A stretch of 64,000 nt of DNA, from positions 1,302,001 through 1,366,000 of the forward strand of contig NZ_MJIG01000004.1 in the NCBI RefSeq assembly GCF_001940245.1, in the 5' to 3' direction. Source of the stretch: Anaerostipes sp. 992a. Lineage in GTDB: Bacteria; Bacillota; Clostridia; Lachnospirales; Lachnospiraceae. Below are positions 62,937 through 64,000 of this stretch, piece after piece (positions within the stretch are counted from its first letter, which is position 1; each line of letters starts with the position of its first letter). The translations under genes were made by a program, and so were the position numbers. The notes below the pieces were generated by a model. That model saw only the letters and a list, made by a program, of their open reading frames with translations, ran no database searches and was not told the origin of the DNA.

Positions 62937-64000
62937 TTATCTTACAATTCTTCTTACACCCCATACACTGCGATAATCCGCTTTGGAGATGTGAATTCCA
63001 GTGCTGCTGCTTCCAGCATGAACCACCTGATTATTTCCAATATAAATTCCTACATGTCCAACTCCATCGATCTGATTATAACAGATCAGGTCTCCTGGCT
63101 GCTTATTAGACCAGCTGACAGCTGTTCCATATCCTCTCTGATCTATGGAGTTATGTGGAAGAGAATATCCAAAATGGGCAAATACTGCCTTGGTAAAGCC
63201 AGAACAATCGGCTCCATTGGTCAGACTTTCTCCGCCCCATTTATAGGGATTTCCCACAAACTGTACTGCATAATTGGCAACATCCTTCCCCGTTACCGTG
63301 CTTCCTGTAGAAGGTTTAGAGGATGATAAATACTGAGTACATACATAACGATAATAGCCATTATACTTAATCTTCGTCCAATCTCCACTTCTTCCATAGC
63401 AGGTCAGCTTTGCCCCTTTGCTGTAAGAGCCTACTACCGTTCCACTATAGGATGCTGTCTTACGCACATTTAAAGTACTTGCCGTCACATATCTGGTATA
63501 TGTACTTCCCGTTGAACTTTCTCCAGATGATGGTTTGCTGCTGGATAAATATTGTGTGGCTACATAACGATAATAACCATTATACTTGATCTTCGTCCAG
63601 TCTCCGCTTCTTCCGTAGCAGGTCAGCTTTGCCCCTTTGCTGTAAGAGCCTACTACCGTTCCACTATAGGATGCTGTCTTACGTACATTTAAAGTGCTTG
63701 CCGTCACATATCTGGTATATGTACTTCCTGTTGAACTTCCTCCAGATGATGGTTTGCTGCTGGAAAGATAACTGCCGGATACATATCGATAATATCCATT
63801 ATATTTTACCTTTGTCCACCCATCTACTACTCCATAACAGGTGACCTTATCTCCTTTATAATAATATCCGACAACAGCTGCCTTTCCAGATGCTGTCTTT
63901 CTGATATTTAAGGAGCTGGCTGTTACATATCGGACATAAGATGCCGCAGTATCTTGGATTCCCATTGCCATGGTCATACCCAGGACCATGCATATACTTA
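62937..64000 (-). CDS. SH3b-NlpC/P60 cell-wall hydrolase (partial, N-terminus outside window)
   Basis: A secreted peptidoglycan endopeptidase. Visible from the right edge is the end of a signal peptide (ICMVLGMTMAMGIQDTAA). The frame is still open at 64000, so the true start is outside. Three bacterial SH3 repeats of 73 residues follow (period 219 bases), each with YVRYVTAS or YTRYVTAS, then LNVRKTAS and CYGxxxGWTKIKYNGYYRYV. The last two repeats are nearly identical. The C-terminal NlpC/P60 domain has the catalytic cysteine in GADCSGFTKAVF and the histidine in GHVGIYIGNN. The SH3b units should bind the wall. Confidence 0.92.
   Translation of the reverse strand, partial: SICMVLGMTMAMGIQDTAASYVRYVTASSLNIRKTASGKAAVVGYYYKGDKVTCYGVVDGWTKVKYNGYYRYVSGSYLSSSKPSSGGSSTGSTYTRYVTASTLNVRKTASYSGTVVGSYSKGAKLTCYGRSGDWTKIKYNGYYRYVATQYLSSSKPSSGESSTGSTYTRYVTASTLNVRKTASYSGTVVGSYSKGAKLTCYGRSGDWTKIKYNGYYRYVCTQYLSSSKPSTGSTVTGKDVANYAVQFVGNPYKWGGESLTNGADCSGFTKAVFAHFGYSLPHNSIDQRGYGTAVSWSNKQPGDLICYNQIDGVGHVGIYIGNNQVVHAGSSSTGIHISKADYRSVWGVRRIVR

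Noticed and set aside
62796-63326. 176-codon plus-strand frame across the aroF end and the NlpC/P60 gene
   Set aside because: It crosses the aroF terminator and lies antisense to a clear gene.

Overview
The window is a chromosomal segment from a low-to-mid GC Gram-positive bacterium. It is most likely a gut Clostridium of the Lachnospiraceae type (Blautia/Dorea-like); this is an inference from gene content, not from a marker search. Supporting signs are AGGAGG ribosome-binding sites, the order rpoB-rpoC ... rpsL-rpsG-fusA-tuf, T-box leaders, a CIRCE element, an [FeFe] hydrogenase, a short archaeal/eukaryotic-type prolyl-tRNA synthetase and a C_GCAxxG_C_C protein. Most genes are on the minus strand.

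Layout. 1-3200: right-hand end of an integrated element, with a CHC2 zinc-finger protein (cut by the window edge), a tyrosine integrase, an excisionase-like protein, a divergent XRE repressor with three operator-like repeats, and a strip holding two tRNA-derived fragments and a possible 17-residue peptide gene. 3200-8290: the str operon (rpsL, rpsG, fusA, tuf). 8230-12930: a sugar module set between rpsL and rpoC, with SorC regulator, sorbitol-6-phosphate-dehydrogenase-like SDR and transaldolase/FSA on the plus strand, and a ROK regulator plus PHP phosphoesterase on the minus strand. 13020-20620: rpoB-rpoC. 20680-25700: secreted histidine-rich Ig-like protein, AlkD-like protein and a heterodimeric ABC exporter. 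25740-32400: fructoside utilisation (two GH32 enzymes, a PTS permease, a LacI regulator) plus nanE. 32400-34880: C_GCAxxG protein and an IS200/IS605-type element. 34900-37000: zinc alcohol dehydrogenase and a YitT protein whose RBS lies in a strong hairpin. 37000-42900: a three-gene chaperone-like operon (J-like/TPR protein, Hsp70, membrane zinc-ribbon protein). 42930-44760: an IS607-type element. 44800-47800: glycerophosphodiesterase, two Hsp20 genes under CIRCE, and a TetR gene. 47835-50600: cation/proton antiporter and [FeFe] hydrogenase. 50600-54240: purine nucleoside phosphorylase, GldA-like dehydrogenase and a YkvI-type transporter behind a tryptophan T-box. 54280-57490: SGNH hydrolase and a radical SAM/DUF4130 DNA-repair-type pair. 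57485-60630: cca and proS (proline T-box). 60700-62930: aroB-aroF. 62937-64000: SH3b-NlpC/P60 cell-wall hydrolase, cut by the window edge.

Things most worth a second look: the J-like/TPR-Hsp70-zinc-ribbon operon; a Trp-specifier T-box on a transporter of unknown substrate; a 19-bp intragenic copy of the LacI-type operator; two unrelated transposons that both keep an intact TnpB while their TnpA is broken; the RBS-masking hairpin of the YitT gene; and the tRNA halves lying in reversed order beside a tiny ORF.
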